Source of the DNA: Azolla pinnata
Lineage: Eukaryota > Streptophyta > Polypodiopsida > Salviniales > Salviniaceae
DNA: 64,000 nucleotides
Reading direction: 5' to 3'
NCBI GenBank assembly: GCA_037176905.1
Contig: JBBBWG010004669.1
Span: 36,848 to 100,847 of the forward strand
Below the pieces are notes generated by a model. The model made no database searches, was not told where the DNA came from, and worked only from the letters and a program-made list of their open reading frames with translations. The position numbers and the translations under genes were made by a program. Positions 53,258 to 64,000 of the stretch are shown in pieces (position 1 is the first letter of the stretch; each line of letters begins with the position of its first letter).

Positions 53258-53305
53258 TCAACCGATCCCGGCTTTCGCCATCGCCATCGCCATCGCCATC
53301 GCCTT
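53258..53305 (-). promoter_or_regulatory. Conserved upstream motif of BAT1 genes (copy 2)
   Basis: TCAACCGATCCCGGCTTTC, then four GCCATC units where copy 1 has one and a half. About 207 bp upstream of the start codon. Confidence 0.45.
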
Positions 53306-53444
53306 CGCTGGCAGATCGCAGAGACGGGGATTCGTCATCGCTCGCTCCTGCAGAGTCAACGGGCCCTCTTCCTCGTCACCATCGCGGGCATGGACGGTTC
53401 TGGAGCCGTCTGGGGAGTCTCAGACGATCAGGGCCGTCCATTTA

Positions 53445-54175
53445 TTTCGCCTAACAAAATTTGTCCACTACATTTTAACGCCTACTAAAACTAGAAATTA
53501 CAAATCGAACACTCGATTGATGAATCGATCGATCGATCGATCGATTGATGGATTGATGAATCGATGGATGGATGGATGGATTGATCGATCGATCGATCGA
53601 TTGACACCAGATCAATTAATTGTGAGCTCAATTAACGCCAAATTAATTAATTGATTGACGTCGTTTAAGTAATGCATGGATGGATCGATCGATTGATGGA
53701 CGGATGGATTGATCGATCGATCGATCGATTGACACCAGATCAATTAATTGTGAGCTCAATTAACGCCAAATTAATTGATTGATTGACGTCGTTTAAGGAA
53801 TGCATGGATGGATCGATCGATTGATGGACGGATGGATTGATCGATCCATCGATCGATTGACACCAGATCGATTAATTGTGAGCTCAATTAACTCCAAATT
53901 AACAGATTGATTGACATCATGTAAGTAATGGATGGATGGATGGATCGATTGATGGATTGATCGATCAATTGACGGATGGATGGATTGATCGATCCATCGA
54001 TCAATTGACACCAGATCGATTAATTCTGAGCTCAATTAACGCCAAATTAATTGATTGATTGATGTCGTTTAAGTAATGGATGGATGGATGGATCGATCAA
54101 CACCAGATCGATTAATTGTGAGCTCGATTAACGCCAAATTAATCGATTGATTAGCGTCGTTTAAAGTAATGTTGT
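53445..54175. repeat. AACGCCTA element, copy 8, with amplified core
   Basis: The left end is typical (TTATTTCGCCTAACAAAATT, CTACATTTTAACGCCTACTA). Inside, a core unit containing GACACCAGATC.ATTAATT, GTGAGCTCAATTAACGCC and TTGATTGACGTCGTTTAAG is repeated at about 53601, 53729, 53857, 54005 and 54098, separated by GATC/GATG tetranucleotide runs. Spacing 93-148 bp. No clear right end. Confidence 0.8.
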
Positions 54176-54983
54176 GACTGCTGTCGTAGCTATCTCTGGA
54201 GTTTAACTCCACACCCATTAGCTCTCAAGGAGACCGAAATTGATCTAACAAAAGAACATCAGTAATCGCGTTTGCAACAATCAACCGTGGAGACCTTCTC
54301 CGAGCAAAGCTTTCCTTTAGTTTCATGATAACGAACACAATGGTATCATACTTCGATGTGTTTTAAGCATTATCATGTACTGAACTCTTTGCTAGTGTCA
54401 TAGCTCTGGGATTGTTGGTAAGTACTACTGGAATCCAACTAGGATCAACTTTTCAAAATATGTTGGCTAGCCATCATGATATTCATTTTCACATCTAGAG
54501 TATGTAATTTGACTAGGCACCAAGACTTTGCCACCAATAACATCAAGCTTTTCTGCAAAATCCCAAATTGTTACTACAGCCATATGTACCCTGCCAAGTG
54601 TAGATCATCTTTTGTCGAGAAATGATAGAGCAGCGATGTAATGGCAATGAGATCAGAGAAATCGACAGCGAAAGGAAACACCGCAAATGAATCTAGCAAT
54701 CCCACAAGGAGCAGACTGACAATGGAAATGTGTAATTGTCTGTTATATTTAGTTCCATAGATTACAAAAGAGAGATTATTTGTCTTCACCGAGATGGATT
54801 TTTCCGGATGCAGCCCCAGACAGAACCAACAAAGGAGCTGTCGCATCAGAGAAAAAAGAAATCAAGGGGAGATGTGTTAGATTAATGGAATCAAGGAGAA
54901 GTATGGCAAAGTTACTGACGAGAAATCGATGCGGCAAACTTAGCTTTTGCCCTCCCAGATATGCCCAGCAGAGGATTCATTCC
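54176..54983. other. Intergenic / 3' flank of BAT1 copy 3
   Basis: The part nearest 54984 is distantly alignable to the 3' flanks of copies 1 and 2 (CAGAACCAACAA.G..GT, GATGCGGCAAA). No separate gene seen. Confidence 0.45.
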
Positions 54984-57900
54984 CTATGGATCTTCGACGT
55001 TTGAAATCGGGCCTTTGAACCAAGACTTGGCACTTCCAAACCAACCAGCCAAGATAAGGATGGTTGTACAACCAACTGCAACAGGGGTGTAGTTCAAGCT
55101 CTCCGCTGTCACCGGGTATACTACCGGTAAAGAGAAAAGGATTGTGATTGTAGCAACCCAGAATACAGCTAACCACCCGATCACAACACCCCACGATCCC
55201 AGATTGAATGGACCGCCCACGAAGCTTTTCCTACCCAATGTCACTCTGAACAGGGATGGCAACCCATAGGAAATGTATGAACCTACAGTTGCGATCGAAA
55301 CCATGGCTTGGAAAGCTACCACACTTCCCAAGGACTGCATATTATTAGGCAAAATAGCAAGAAAACTCATGTTAGAAAAAAAAAAGTACCCATCGTATGG
55401 ACTGTAATCTGAATGAAGAAAGAAAAAGGAAAATCAAGCAAAAGACTATGCATTGACATACAGGTACTGCCATTAGAAATGCCATCATTGCAGAGAGCCA
55501 GACCGCATTCAGAGGTACTTCCTGCTTGTTCACCATATGCCATCGTTCAGAGAAAGGCAAGGCTCCATCTCTTGAGAACGCATACACCATCCTGCATTGA
55601 TAAAAACAACCAATAGAGCAAAACAGCAAAAAAAAGGTTGAGATTCTTCTTGGCTGTCTAGCTCTATTTAAGAACTTGAGTAAGCTTTTACTGTTATTAG
55701 GCTATACAACTGAATCTCACTATATAACACGCAAATATAATCTGAGATATAATTTGCCAACTTCTTCAGCAAGATATTTACTCAAATTCTTATCCTTATG
55801 CCAATGTGAGGCCCCTAGCTGACGATGGAAAGAGAAATAGTTTATGTGGTAAGCAAATACATGCATAGTCTTCGTTTTTAAAATAGCTGCCCCCTTAGCT
55901 AGAAGTGTGCAACAAGATAGTGGCTGGACTTACTCACACAATGCTAGAACTTCAAATTCTTTCTTACCACTAGAAACAAGGTATACATGGACATCAAAAC
56001 TAAACATGAGTCTTAGCAACAACCAGAGGTCAAGACCCTTCAATCTTGAATTCAACTCATATCACAGATCTTTCACAATGTGGTTGCACAGAATATGAAA
56101 TGTGTTGTTAAAACGAATATATGAGCCTTAATCGGTTCTGCCAACTTACTAATAAGGCAACAATTTATATTATAATCACTACTTTGGCCACTCGAGAGAT
56201 GTTAATACATCATTTTTACTCCAAAATTTAAAAAACGTGGCACACCTGGAATTGCTTGTGACTGAAGTCAAGCCACAAAAGAAGACAGCGACAGAAACTA
56301 CGACAAGGCACACAATACCACCAGTCCCAGAACCATATCTGTTTTGAAACGCATCATAAAATATTTGTGCAATCGCGTAGCCATGTGCATCGTTGGTAAT
56401 GTCCAATATATGATCCACATCAGTCACAGCAAAGGTTACACCAACAACGTATGCATATCCAATTACCATAGTGCCAATCACCGCGGTAATAATACCATAA
56501 GGACCATTTCTGTCTGACGATTTTGTTTCTTCAGACTGCACGCAAACAATCAGCCCTCATTGAGATTAATGTCACACAATTTATGTGACGAGGATTTGTC
56601 ATTGAGTGCATAAACAAGGTTAGAAATTACCATGTGGGCCGCAGCATCAAATCCTGTGAACGTGTATTGGGCCATAAGAAGCCCAATGAGAAATATATAT
56701 GCATCATCTTTTATATTAAATGATTCTTCGACGTTGAAGTGTGTTAATACAAACTTAACAGATGCCTTTTTTGGAGAAACAACAGGTATAAGAACCATGA
56801 GGACAAATGCTCCTATAAAAAAGAGAAGCATGTCCAGAAATCATCAAGCCAAGCCTATAATATCAATATATAATTGAAAACAGCATATATTACAGGATAT
56901 TAGAGGAATACCAATAATGTTCCATATAGCTGCAAACTTCCCAAGATGAGCAAGCCAATTGATGGGAAGGTTGTTCAATGCTGCATGAAGGAAAAGAAGA
57001 CCTCCATGAATGGCTAACAGTTGATACTTATTCATCAAATATCCCCCATTAGCACCTCCCGTACTCAGCAGTATGATCACTTGTAGAAGAATGGCAAAGG
57101 AGTAGTCCACGCTTGTAGTAACAGCCCACTGAATAGTTAAACAATCACTAAAACTAAATATTATAGAAACATTTAATTCAAACTTATTGTACAAATTGAT
57201 TTGTTCCTCATGTATGTTAAACAATTTCTGTAACAAGAAATCCTACTGGTGTAGTGAGCCTCTAGATGCACACACCTGCGCAATCATGTTGAACCTGAAA
57301 TGACAAGATTCAGATTTCAGACAATCAAACCGAACAAACAAAGATTCTATGCATTTTGATTAGGTATTAATGTGAAAAGTCAAGGCTGAAAAAACAAAGA
57401 CCTCGAAAACAAAAACCTTAAAAACAAAGAGCTAGAGAAAGTGAAGCTAGATAATTACATTTCCTTCCATGAATTTCAACAAGTTTCCATCTGTCGAAGC
57501 TCAAAACCAAAATATCAATTTTGCTGTGCATTTAAACTAGTTATTATATAATAACACGGATTCTTTGAATCAGAAGTTATTATATAATAAAACTGACTCT
57601 TTTTGCTCTGATTCAAAGCAATGAAGTGTTTTCACAGAAGAGACAAAATTTAATCTGAACCCACTACGGTTAACATAACTGATGACAATCTTTTTCTTCT
57701 CTCTCCTTCTCTGTTATACTTTTCCGCAAAGACACATGCCCCCCTCCACCCCCAAAAAAGAAATTACAATCATAAGCTAATCAATGAGAACATGGCACCC
57801 AGGAACTCATAATTGAAAGATGCAAGTGTTATAAGTTAGAAACAAGTTTACCATCCAGTTATCCAACAGGCAAAAGGTCCCCATTCCTCGCCAGACAGTC

Positions 57901-59246
57901 TGTAGCTCCAGAAATAGAGGCCTCCAGAAGTAGGATAAACCGAGCAGATTTCAGCCATGGATAGGGCAACAAACATCGTAAAAACACTTGCAATGATCCA
58001 TCCATAGATTATGGAGATCGGACCTCCATAGGAAAGCCCAGTGCTGTATAATGTGCTCACTCCAGTCAGGATTGACAAGTAGGTAGCGGTCATTGCAAAG
58101 TTTGACAGACCCCTGAAGGTACCAAACATTTTATTTTTAATCATTAACAAAAAATTTAACCTAAACAAAAAAAAGTGTAAAAAAAATCACCTTATGGATT
58201 CTACTCTTTTTCAGCCAATAGAGAGTTTTTCATAGAGAATAAGGAAAGAATTGAGTTAATTTAATTACTGAATTGAAGAGTCAGAAGGATCGCCATGTAG
58301 GTTCTACTATTTTTGACAAAGATTAAAATTTTCAAAAAGAGAAAAAGAAGTGGATATGAAAATGAACATTTCTTTTTGCAAACATGCAGAATTAATGAAT
58401 TTTACAAGAACAGAAGATAATAATCTATTATTTTTTAGCGCTGTTTTTTAGCCAAAGAGAGAAAACAAAATGAATATAAATTTTTTTGATGCTTTTATTT
58501 TTAAATTTGAAGAGTTTTTTTTTCAAGAGTGGAGATTTAATGAATTTTACAAAAAAAAAACGAAAATCACCTTGAAATTTTTCACGAAAAGAGAATAAGA
58601 AATGGATATGATAAGTATATTTTGATTAGTAATATTGAAGAGAGAACAAAGAACAAATAAAAAGAAAATTATCCTACGACTATTCATTGAGGAATCTCAC
58701 ACATATCACTATACATAAGAGAAAGCTAGAGCAATGCAAAGGATTCAAAAGAGAATGGATTGTTATAGTGTAGAGACTCTAAAAGAGCATGAGTTTCCAG
58801 CACAATGAGTCGTGTGGACTTGATCTGAGCAATATCGATGATGATGATGGTGGTGGTGGTGGTGGTGATGATATCAATACAAGTGCTGTCAATCAAAATA
58901 GGCACGTGAAAATACATGAAAAAAATTATCATGATCGTGATCATGATGTTACGACGATGATATTAAACAAAGTGTGTACATGGAAGCAGTTCACACGGGA
59001 AGATGAAAGAATGAAAATACAAGAGGAAACTGAAGTACAAGAAAATACATGAGCTATGAATGCAAAGTTCCGACGATGGTTTGATGGCAAGTTTTCAGAG
59101 CCAGAATAGAGAGAGAGAGAGAGAGAGAGAGAGGAGGGAGGGAATGGTACAAGAAATGCATACGTGAGTTCTCGTTTGAGCTCTTGCTTGTAGCCAAGTT
59201 CATGGAGCCGTCGCTGGCCAGAATCAAACACTCGGGTGACGGCCAT
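54984..59246 (-). CDS. Amino-acid/GABA permease, BAT1 family, copy 3 (intact), 8 exons
   Basis: Third member of the tandem array, same APC-type transporter family as copy 1. Exons 5' to 3': 59246-59164, 58112-57852, 57294-57276 (19-nt micro-exon FNMIAQ), 57128-56912, 56812-56631, 56535-56246, 55591-55462, 55334-54984. Sum 1533 nt, 510 residues. Relative to copy 1 it lacks three residues at the N-terminus (MAVTRVFDSG against MAISAISRVLDSG) and ends five residues earlier, after WFKGPISNVEDP. Landmarks are kept: LSYGGPISIIYGW, AEICSVYPTSGGLYFW, TFTGFDAAAHM, RYGSGTGGIVCL, MVYAFSRDGALPFSERW. Exon 2 and the introns are clearly more diverged from copies 1 and 2 than those are from each other, so this is the older branch. 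No lesion seen. Its leader region holds long TTC/TCC tracts. Confidence 0.93.
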
Positions 59247-59289
59247 AGCTGAAGCAGAAAAACAAGAAGGAGCACAGGAGGAAGAAGAA

Positions 59290-59555
59290 GGCGGAGACGA
59301 TTCTTCTTCTTCTTCTTCTTCTTCTTCTTCTACAACTACTTCTTCTACTACTACTACTACTTCTTCGTCTTCTCCTTGTTATTCTCCTCCTCCTCCTCCT
59401 CCTCCTCCTCCTCCTCCTCCTTCTTCTTCTTCGTCTCCTTGTTCTTCTTCTTCTCCAGACTTCTCCTTCTTCTCCTTCTCCTTCTTCTTCTTCTTCTACT
59501 CCTTCTCCAGACTTCTCCAGACTTCTCCTTCTTCTCCTGCTCCTCCTCCTCGAGG
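59290..59555. repeat. (TTC)n/(CTC)n pyrimidine tract upstream of BAT1 copy 3
   Basis: About 260 bp of almost pure plus-strand pyrimidine, made of TTC, CTC, ACT and CCT runs, with TTCTCCAGACTTCTCC repeated three times near 59452-59530. It lies between the start codon and the conserved upstream motif. Confidence 0.9.
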
Positions 59556-59622
59556 CGTTTGACCACCAGAATGTACCGTGACCACTGGAATGACGAAATG
59601 CGAAGCTCGCGACTTCCGGAGG

Positions 59623-59645
59623 TCAACCGATCCCAGCTTTCCGGA
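59623..59645 (-). promoter_or_regulatory. Conserved upstream motif of BAT1 genes (copy 3)
   Basis: TCAACCGATCCCAGCTTTC, one base different from copies 1 and 2, about 377 bp upstream of the start codon; the extra distance is explained by the pyrimidine tract. Confidence 0.45.
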
Positions 59646-60124
59646 GATCACTCGGTGGCACGAAAGCGAGACTGTTCCAGCATTTCATCGCCACTGCTGC
59701 TGCTGCTGCTTCTGCGGGGTCCATGGACGGAGACGTGCTCGCCGTTCTTCGTCTTCGTCGGGAAGACGATGAACAAAAAACGAACACAGAACAAAGAACA
59801 AAAAACGAACACAGAACAAAAGAACAAGAAGAAGGAGAAGAACAAGAACAATAATAAAACTGATGGAAAAAAAATTAGGGAATTTTATCCCAAAAAAAAC
59901 TCATCACAAATTTGTGAACTACATTTTCATTTTGATTATTATTATTATTATTATTATCACTTTGATATAGTTCTGAAGATCCAGAGATTTTGTTGTTGAA
60001 GTAAACAGATATCTGTCCACAGATGATCATTTCTGGGAGAATCTGCGACGAACTGATGACTTTGGAAGCAAGATACACGATCGAAAAGAGATGTTAGAAG
60101 ATTATTATAAGCTGCGTTCTGATT
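59646..60124. other. Upstream region of BAT1 copy 3
   Basis: Contains a GCTGCT run near 59695-59712, repeated ACGAACACAGAACAAA units near 59779-59820 and an (ATT)n run near 59937-59956. No supported exon. Confidence 0.4.
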
Positions 60125-60510
60125 TTCTGCGCCCGCTGAAGCTACGAATTACAAATTAACGCCTAGTTTTAGAGATCGACGCTTCGGTTAATCGAATCGC
60201 GGCAACTCAATTATTTGCGAGTTCAATTAACATCAAACTGAGTAGTCGATTAATGTATCGATTCACACCATAATAATATGTTAATCAACTGATTAGATTC
60301 TAAAACTACTAGCTTTTGTTTAATCGAATATAGTAAGAGAATCGATTAGGATCAATTAGTGAGAAGCAATTGGGAATAGAAGCTATTATACCGATGGAAT
60401 TAATTGGCTATTAGTTTTTAATGGAAGATAAGAGAAAGAGTTAAAGTTGTAAATTTTGGGTTTTACTAGGCGTTAAAATGTAGTTTTCCCCGATAATTAT
60501 AATAAGACGG
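60125..60510. repeat. AACGCCTA palindromic element, copy 9
   Basis: Left arm ACGAATTACAAATTAACGCC; core variant TTGCGAGTTCAATTAACATC; then TTGTTTAATCGAATATAGTA, GAATCGATTAGGATCAATTA, CGATGGAATTAATTGGCTAT, GGAAGATAAGAG and ACTAGGCGTTAAAATGTAGT as the right arm, in the family's order. Confidence 0.7.
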
Positions 60511-61384
60511 AGAAAATTTATGAATTACAACTCAAAAATGATCTGAGCTCTAAACCCTAAAACCCTAAATCATAGACATTGTAGTTCGGATAATTCCTTG
60601 TAGTTCTTCAATGGATTTCCATCTTCTATGGATGTGTGATCAATTTTTGCTCAAAAGCTATTACCAAGGTTCTACCTGCTATAGTTAAATTTCGCACAAT
60701 ATAACGGGAACAACAACCGATGAATTTTTTCCTTCACATCGTAACTAATGAAAGGATACATTTTCCAGAAATTATACGTGTTATTATCTATAAGCATTTC
60801 TTGTCGATGTTAAGTGAGGTATGATCTCGATCAAATAATATTAAACCCCGTGACGACGTGGAAAAAAAGCTTGTTCAAGCAAACTCCTAGACTATGGGGA
60901 TTGTGGGAAGTACGTAATTCTTCCATGGACATGTGAGCTGAAAAACAAATGGCCCTAAACAGACTCCTGATCTGCTATAGCCCTAAATTATGCGAGGCTC
61001 GATTAGCCAATCACCAACAACACACAAGTCAACGATAGATGATAATGCGATTACAGTATGTTCGAGGCTTGCACCAGGGCCCCAAACCACTAAAGGAAGT
61101 GCTCGGTCGTGGGTTGACTTCCACTACTATCACAGTATACGACTTTAGACAAAGCTCATCCAACATGGGCAACTTGCCAAGAAGTGATAATCATGTGATC
61201 ATGAAGGTGAGTGATAGCAACAGATTCGATCGGGATTTTATATTTGCTCGCCTGTTTATTGGTTGCATTAGCATCTAGGGTTGAGATTCGGACATGATTG
61301 TCCTTCATTCCCCGAAGAATGCATGATTTAAGAGGTCCACACTAGTTTCTTGTCAACCCTGCCAAATTTGTCAAACCCCTCATT
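60511..61384. other. Intergenic, no gene recognised
   Basis: Short AAACCCTAAAACCCTAAA stretch near 60552; otherwise no supported feature. Confidence 0.4.
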
Positions 61385-61495
61385 TATAAAATCGGGTGAT
61401 TATAGTAGGCGTTAATTTGTAACTTCTCATTTTAGCAGGTGTTAAATTGTGATTGATAAATTTGTTATACCTTTTTTGGTCAATTTTCCTTTTGT
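61385..61495. repeat. AACGCCTA element, copy 10 (right end only)
   Basis: TAGTAGGCGTTAATTTGTAA, TTTTAGCAGGTGTTAAATTG and a TTTTTTGGTCAATTTTCC end, without a left arm. Truncated copy. Confidence 0.55.
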
Positions 61496-62242
61496 TTTAT
61501 CAATGAAAAAGATTCCATCCACGTGGAATTAAAAAACGCCCAAAGGCTAATTACAAATTACAATCTAGCGACCACAAAGGCTCACAAATGATTACCTATC
61601 ATCTGAGAGAGACAGACAAACAGACAGAGAGAGAGAGAACATAAACAATGGAGGATAAAAGTTCCATTTAACCTCTTCATGACAACTCATATATATGTCA
61701 GGGCCATCGAAAGGGTAATTTTCCCTTTCTTTGATTGTGTTTTATAAAAATGATATTGCCAACAATTGTTAAAGCTATCTATATACCTTTTACATTTACT
61801 TTGTTCCCTGTACAAAAGATATCTTGTCATTAGTTACAAATTGGTGCAAAAGGTTACGATCATATCGCTAATGACATCAATATGTAATTTCGACATTGTA
61901 TTACTATTGATGAATCTTAATTTATGGAAAAAAAAGGCTATGATTATGAAGCGGATACAATTGTTAACTGCTCAAGGAGCAATTAATGCAAATATAGTTC
62001 CTCCTAAACATACATTGAAGTTCTTGACTAGAGAAAACAGAATCCAAACGCGACCTCAGTTCCTAGATTTGGCTCGGGCTCAGACGTTTTGCTTGACAGC
62101 AATTCGTAGCAGCTTCAAACTTGTTCTAGAAAGATTAGCTTCGAGCATGGTCCGAAACCGTCTCCGAAAACAACCTAAAACAAGCTCTTCAGACTTCCTT
62201 CGGAAAATGCACTTGTTTTGAAATTCCAATAATTCATGACTA
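61496..62242. other. Intergenic, one unexplained open frame
   Basis: An open frame of 151 codons runs from 61766 to 62221 on the plus strand. The start half is AT-driven and hydrophobic, the end half basic; no family, introns or neighbours support it. I treat it as probably non-coding. Confidence 0.3.
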
Positions 62243-62243
62243 C

Positions 62244-62286
62244 CCTAAACCCTAAACCCTAAACCCTAAACCCTAAACCCTAAACT
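62244..62286. repeat. Interstitial telomeric array (CCCTAAA)6
   Basis: Six perfect plant-type heptamers, C-rich strand on plus. Confidence 0.97.
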
Positions 62287-63030
62287 TAAGAGGCGATACA
62301 GTTACTTAACTAAAAATATTGTTATCAGCTTCACGAGGTTCAATTTCCCCCCTCAACTTTCGAAAACCTTACTAAACAAAAATACGGTTGCTTCAACAAG
62401 ACTATTAGCTACTGGAAATTGGGCCAACTATACGGTTTTCAGCATATCGCGACGACAACTGTTTCTCAGCTTAGGGCTACACTGTCACAATAATTTGATT
62501 GTAATTATTTGATACTTTACGATTATTCTGATCGCGCAGGTATGTGCGCGATGCAGGGATGATTAAAATGCGGTCCAGAATTGCAAATACTCCCGTTGCA
62601 CCTTAAGAGTCGGAATCGGATGCAGACTCGATGGAATCGACAGTTGCGCCAAATGAGTTTGGAGAAAGCTTCGGAACGATCACATCTCGCACCCCATACA
62701 ATACAACCTATATTATTCGGATGAAGTAGTAAAGTCAACGACAACATCCCACGAAAACCTCTCCGAATATGTTGGCGTAGCAACCAAGCCAGACTCGAGC
62801 TCAACGCAGATACCGGAATGTTGCAGAAGAAAGCCACAACAAACTTCTCTTTGGTTCCACACACTGCCTAGCACCTCCAATCGTAAACGAAGAAATACGA
62901 AAAATAAAATAAAACCCTAAGGAAACGCAGTGATCTGGGGGTTATGATCAAGAGTCTGGACCATGGGGATCGATTTGACACAACCAAGGCTCTTGACGAT
63001 GAAGTGTCAATTTGTCACGATCGGCTGTTC
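62287..63030. other. Intergenic, no gene recognised
   Basis: A 113-codon minus-strand open frame (62523-62864) has balanced composition but no recognisable motif; it could be remnant transposon sequence. Nothing else supported. Confidence 0.3.
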
Positions 63031-63235
63031 TGATCGGAGGTACTGCCAGTGATCAAGAACCTCGAAGATCAGTTGCTCTGATCGGAAGTACTGCCAGTGA
63101 TCAAGAACCTCGATGATCAATTGCTCTGATTGGAAGTATTGCCGGTGATCAAGAACTCGAAGACAAGTTTTGTTCTGATTGGAAAATTGCGCGTTCTACC
63201 AGAGCCAGTTGCTCTGATTGGAAAGCTACGCGAGC
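63031..63235. repeat. 48-bp minisatellite, 3-5 units
   Basis: TGATCGGAGGTACTGCCAGT-like starts recur at 63031, 63079, 63127 and 63176, with a weaker one at 63215; each has GTGATCAAGAACCTCGA and GTTGCTCTGAT. Confidence 0.9.
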
Positions 63236-63239
63236 CCGT

Positions 63240-64000
63240 GATGTACACAGAAGAACCCTAACCCTAAAACCCCAGAACCACCAGAGCCCTACAACCCTAA
63301 CCCCAAACCCTCGGTGCCCTAAAAGGCTGAGGAGTTTGTGCCCTTGTAACGTAAAACACAGAAAGGTGGCCAATCAATCAATCAGTCAATCAGTTTGTGG
63401 GACGTATCATGGAACCCTAGAATCCTAACCCTAACCCTAACCCTAACCCTAACCCTAACCCTAACCCTAACACTAAACACTAACCCTAACCATAAGGTCA
63501 AAGGAGTTTGTGCCCTTGCAACGTAAAACAGAAAGGTGACCAATCAAACAATCAATCAATCAATCATTTTGTCGACGTATCATGGAACCTTAGAACCCCA
63601 TAACCCTAACCCTAACCCGAACCCTAAGGTCAAAGGAGTTTGTGCCCTCATAACGTAAAACAGAAAGGTGGCCAATCAATCAATCAATCAGTTTGTCGAC
63701 GTATCACGGAACCCTAAAACCCTAACCCTAACCCTAACCCTAACCCTAGCCCTAAGGTCAAAGGAGTTTGTGCCCTTGTAACAGAAAGGTGGCCAATCAA
63801 TCAATCAATCTGTTTGTGGACGTATCATGGAGCCCTAGAACCCTAGAACCCTAACCCTAACCCTAACCCTAGCCCTAAGGTCAAAGGAGTTTGTGCCCTT
63901 GTAACATAAAACAGAAAGGTGGCCAATCAATCAATCTGTTTGTGGACGTATCATGGAGCCCTAGAACCCTAGAACCCTAACCCTAACCCTAACCCTAACC
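63240..64000. repeat. Subtelomere-like satellite with CCCTAA hexamer blocks
   Basis: A 123-173-bp unit recurs with starts at about 63321, 63494, 63626, 63753 and 63876. Each has AAGGTCAAAGGAGTTTGTGC, CAGAAAGGTGGCCAATCAAT (AATC runs of variable number), a GACGTATCATGGAACCCT block and then 3-8 CCCTAA hexamers. The array continues past the window end. C-rich strand on plus, so G-rich 3' direction points left, toward the genes. Confidence 0.93.

Noticed and set aside
59236-59999. Serine/proline-rich and poly-Lys/Glu open frames
   Set aside because: They are translations of the TTC/CTC tract and its complement, not proteins.
61766-62221. 151-codon open frame
   Set aside because: Start half is AT-rich chance sequence, no homolog recognised; kept only as a note within the intergenic entry.

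Overview
The window is nuclear DNA of a flowering plant. Evidence: spliced plant-type genes with GT/AG introns, plant gene families (an EH-domain endocytosis protein, a BAT1/GABA-permease-type transporter, a HINT protein), AT-rich intergenic DNA, and telomere-type repeats. Species cannot be read from the sequence. Both the heptamer TTTAGGG (41.8, 47.1 and 62.2 kb) and the hexamer TTAGGG (63.2-64.0 kb) occur. Human-type TTAGGG telomeres are known in plants mainly from Asparagales, so a monocot of that group is possible, but this is inference.

Layout. (1) 1.05-8.46 kb, minus strand: one 13-exon gene for a 999-residue EH-domain protein (EPS15/Pan1-like, AtEH family), with a MITE-like insertion in one intron and tandem repeats in the first intron. 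(2) 8.6-36.1 kb: a long gene-poor stretch with no convincing gene but many local tandem duplications, minisatellites, foldbacks and the first three copies of a dispersed palindromic repeat family. (3) 36.16-38.71 kb, minus strand: a five-exon HINT1-like histidine-triad gene, whose exons are all too short to stand out as open reading frames; I rebuilt it from splice sites and the HxHxH motif. (4) 40.2-59.25 kb, minus strand: three tandem copies of an eight-exon amino-acid/GABA permease gene (BAT1 family). The first (518 aa) and third (510 aa) are intact; the middle one is a pseudogene with a 5-bp deletion and a nonsense codon. (5) 59.3-64.0 kb: no gene; telomeric heptamers, a 48-bp minisatellite and a subtelomere-like satellite carrying CCCTAA blocks.

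All four protein loci read on the minus strand. The three transporter copies share intron positions, micro-exon and a conserved upstream motif, so they come from tandem duplication; copies 1 and 2 also share alignable introns and 3' flanks and are the younger pair. Functionally the genes are unrelated to each other (endocytosis, nucleotide hydrolysis, amino-acid transport).

The most notable non-coding signals are a family of about ten imperfect palindromic elements (arms carrying repeated AACGCCTA motifs, core carrying GAGCTC), one copy of which has had its core amplified into a tandem array; a second, unrelated foldback element nested beside them; a telomeric heptamer insertion in an intron of transporter copy 1 that copies 2 and 3 lack; and a head-to-head telomeric junction between copies 1 and 2. 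No protein system outside known families was found.
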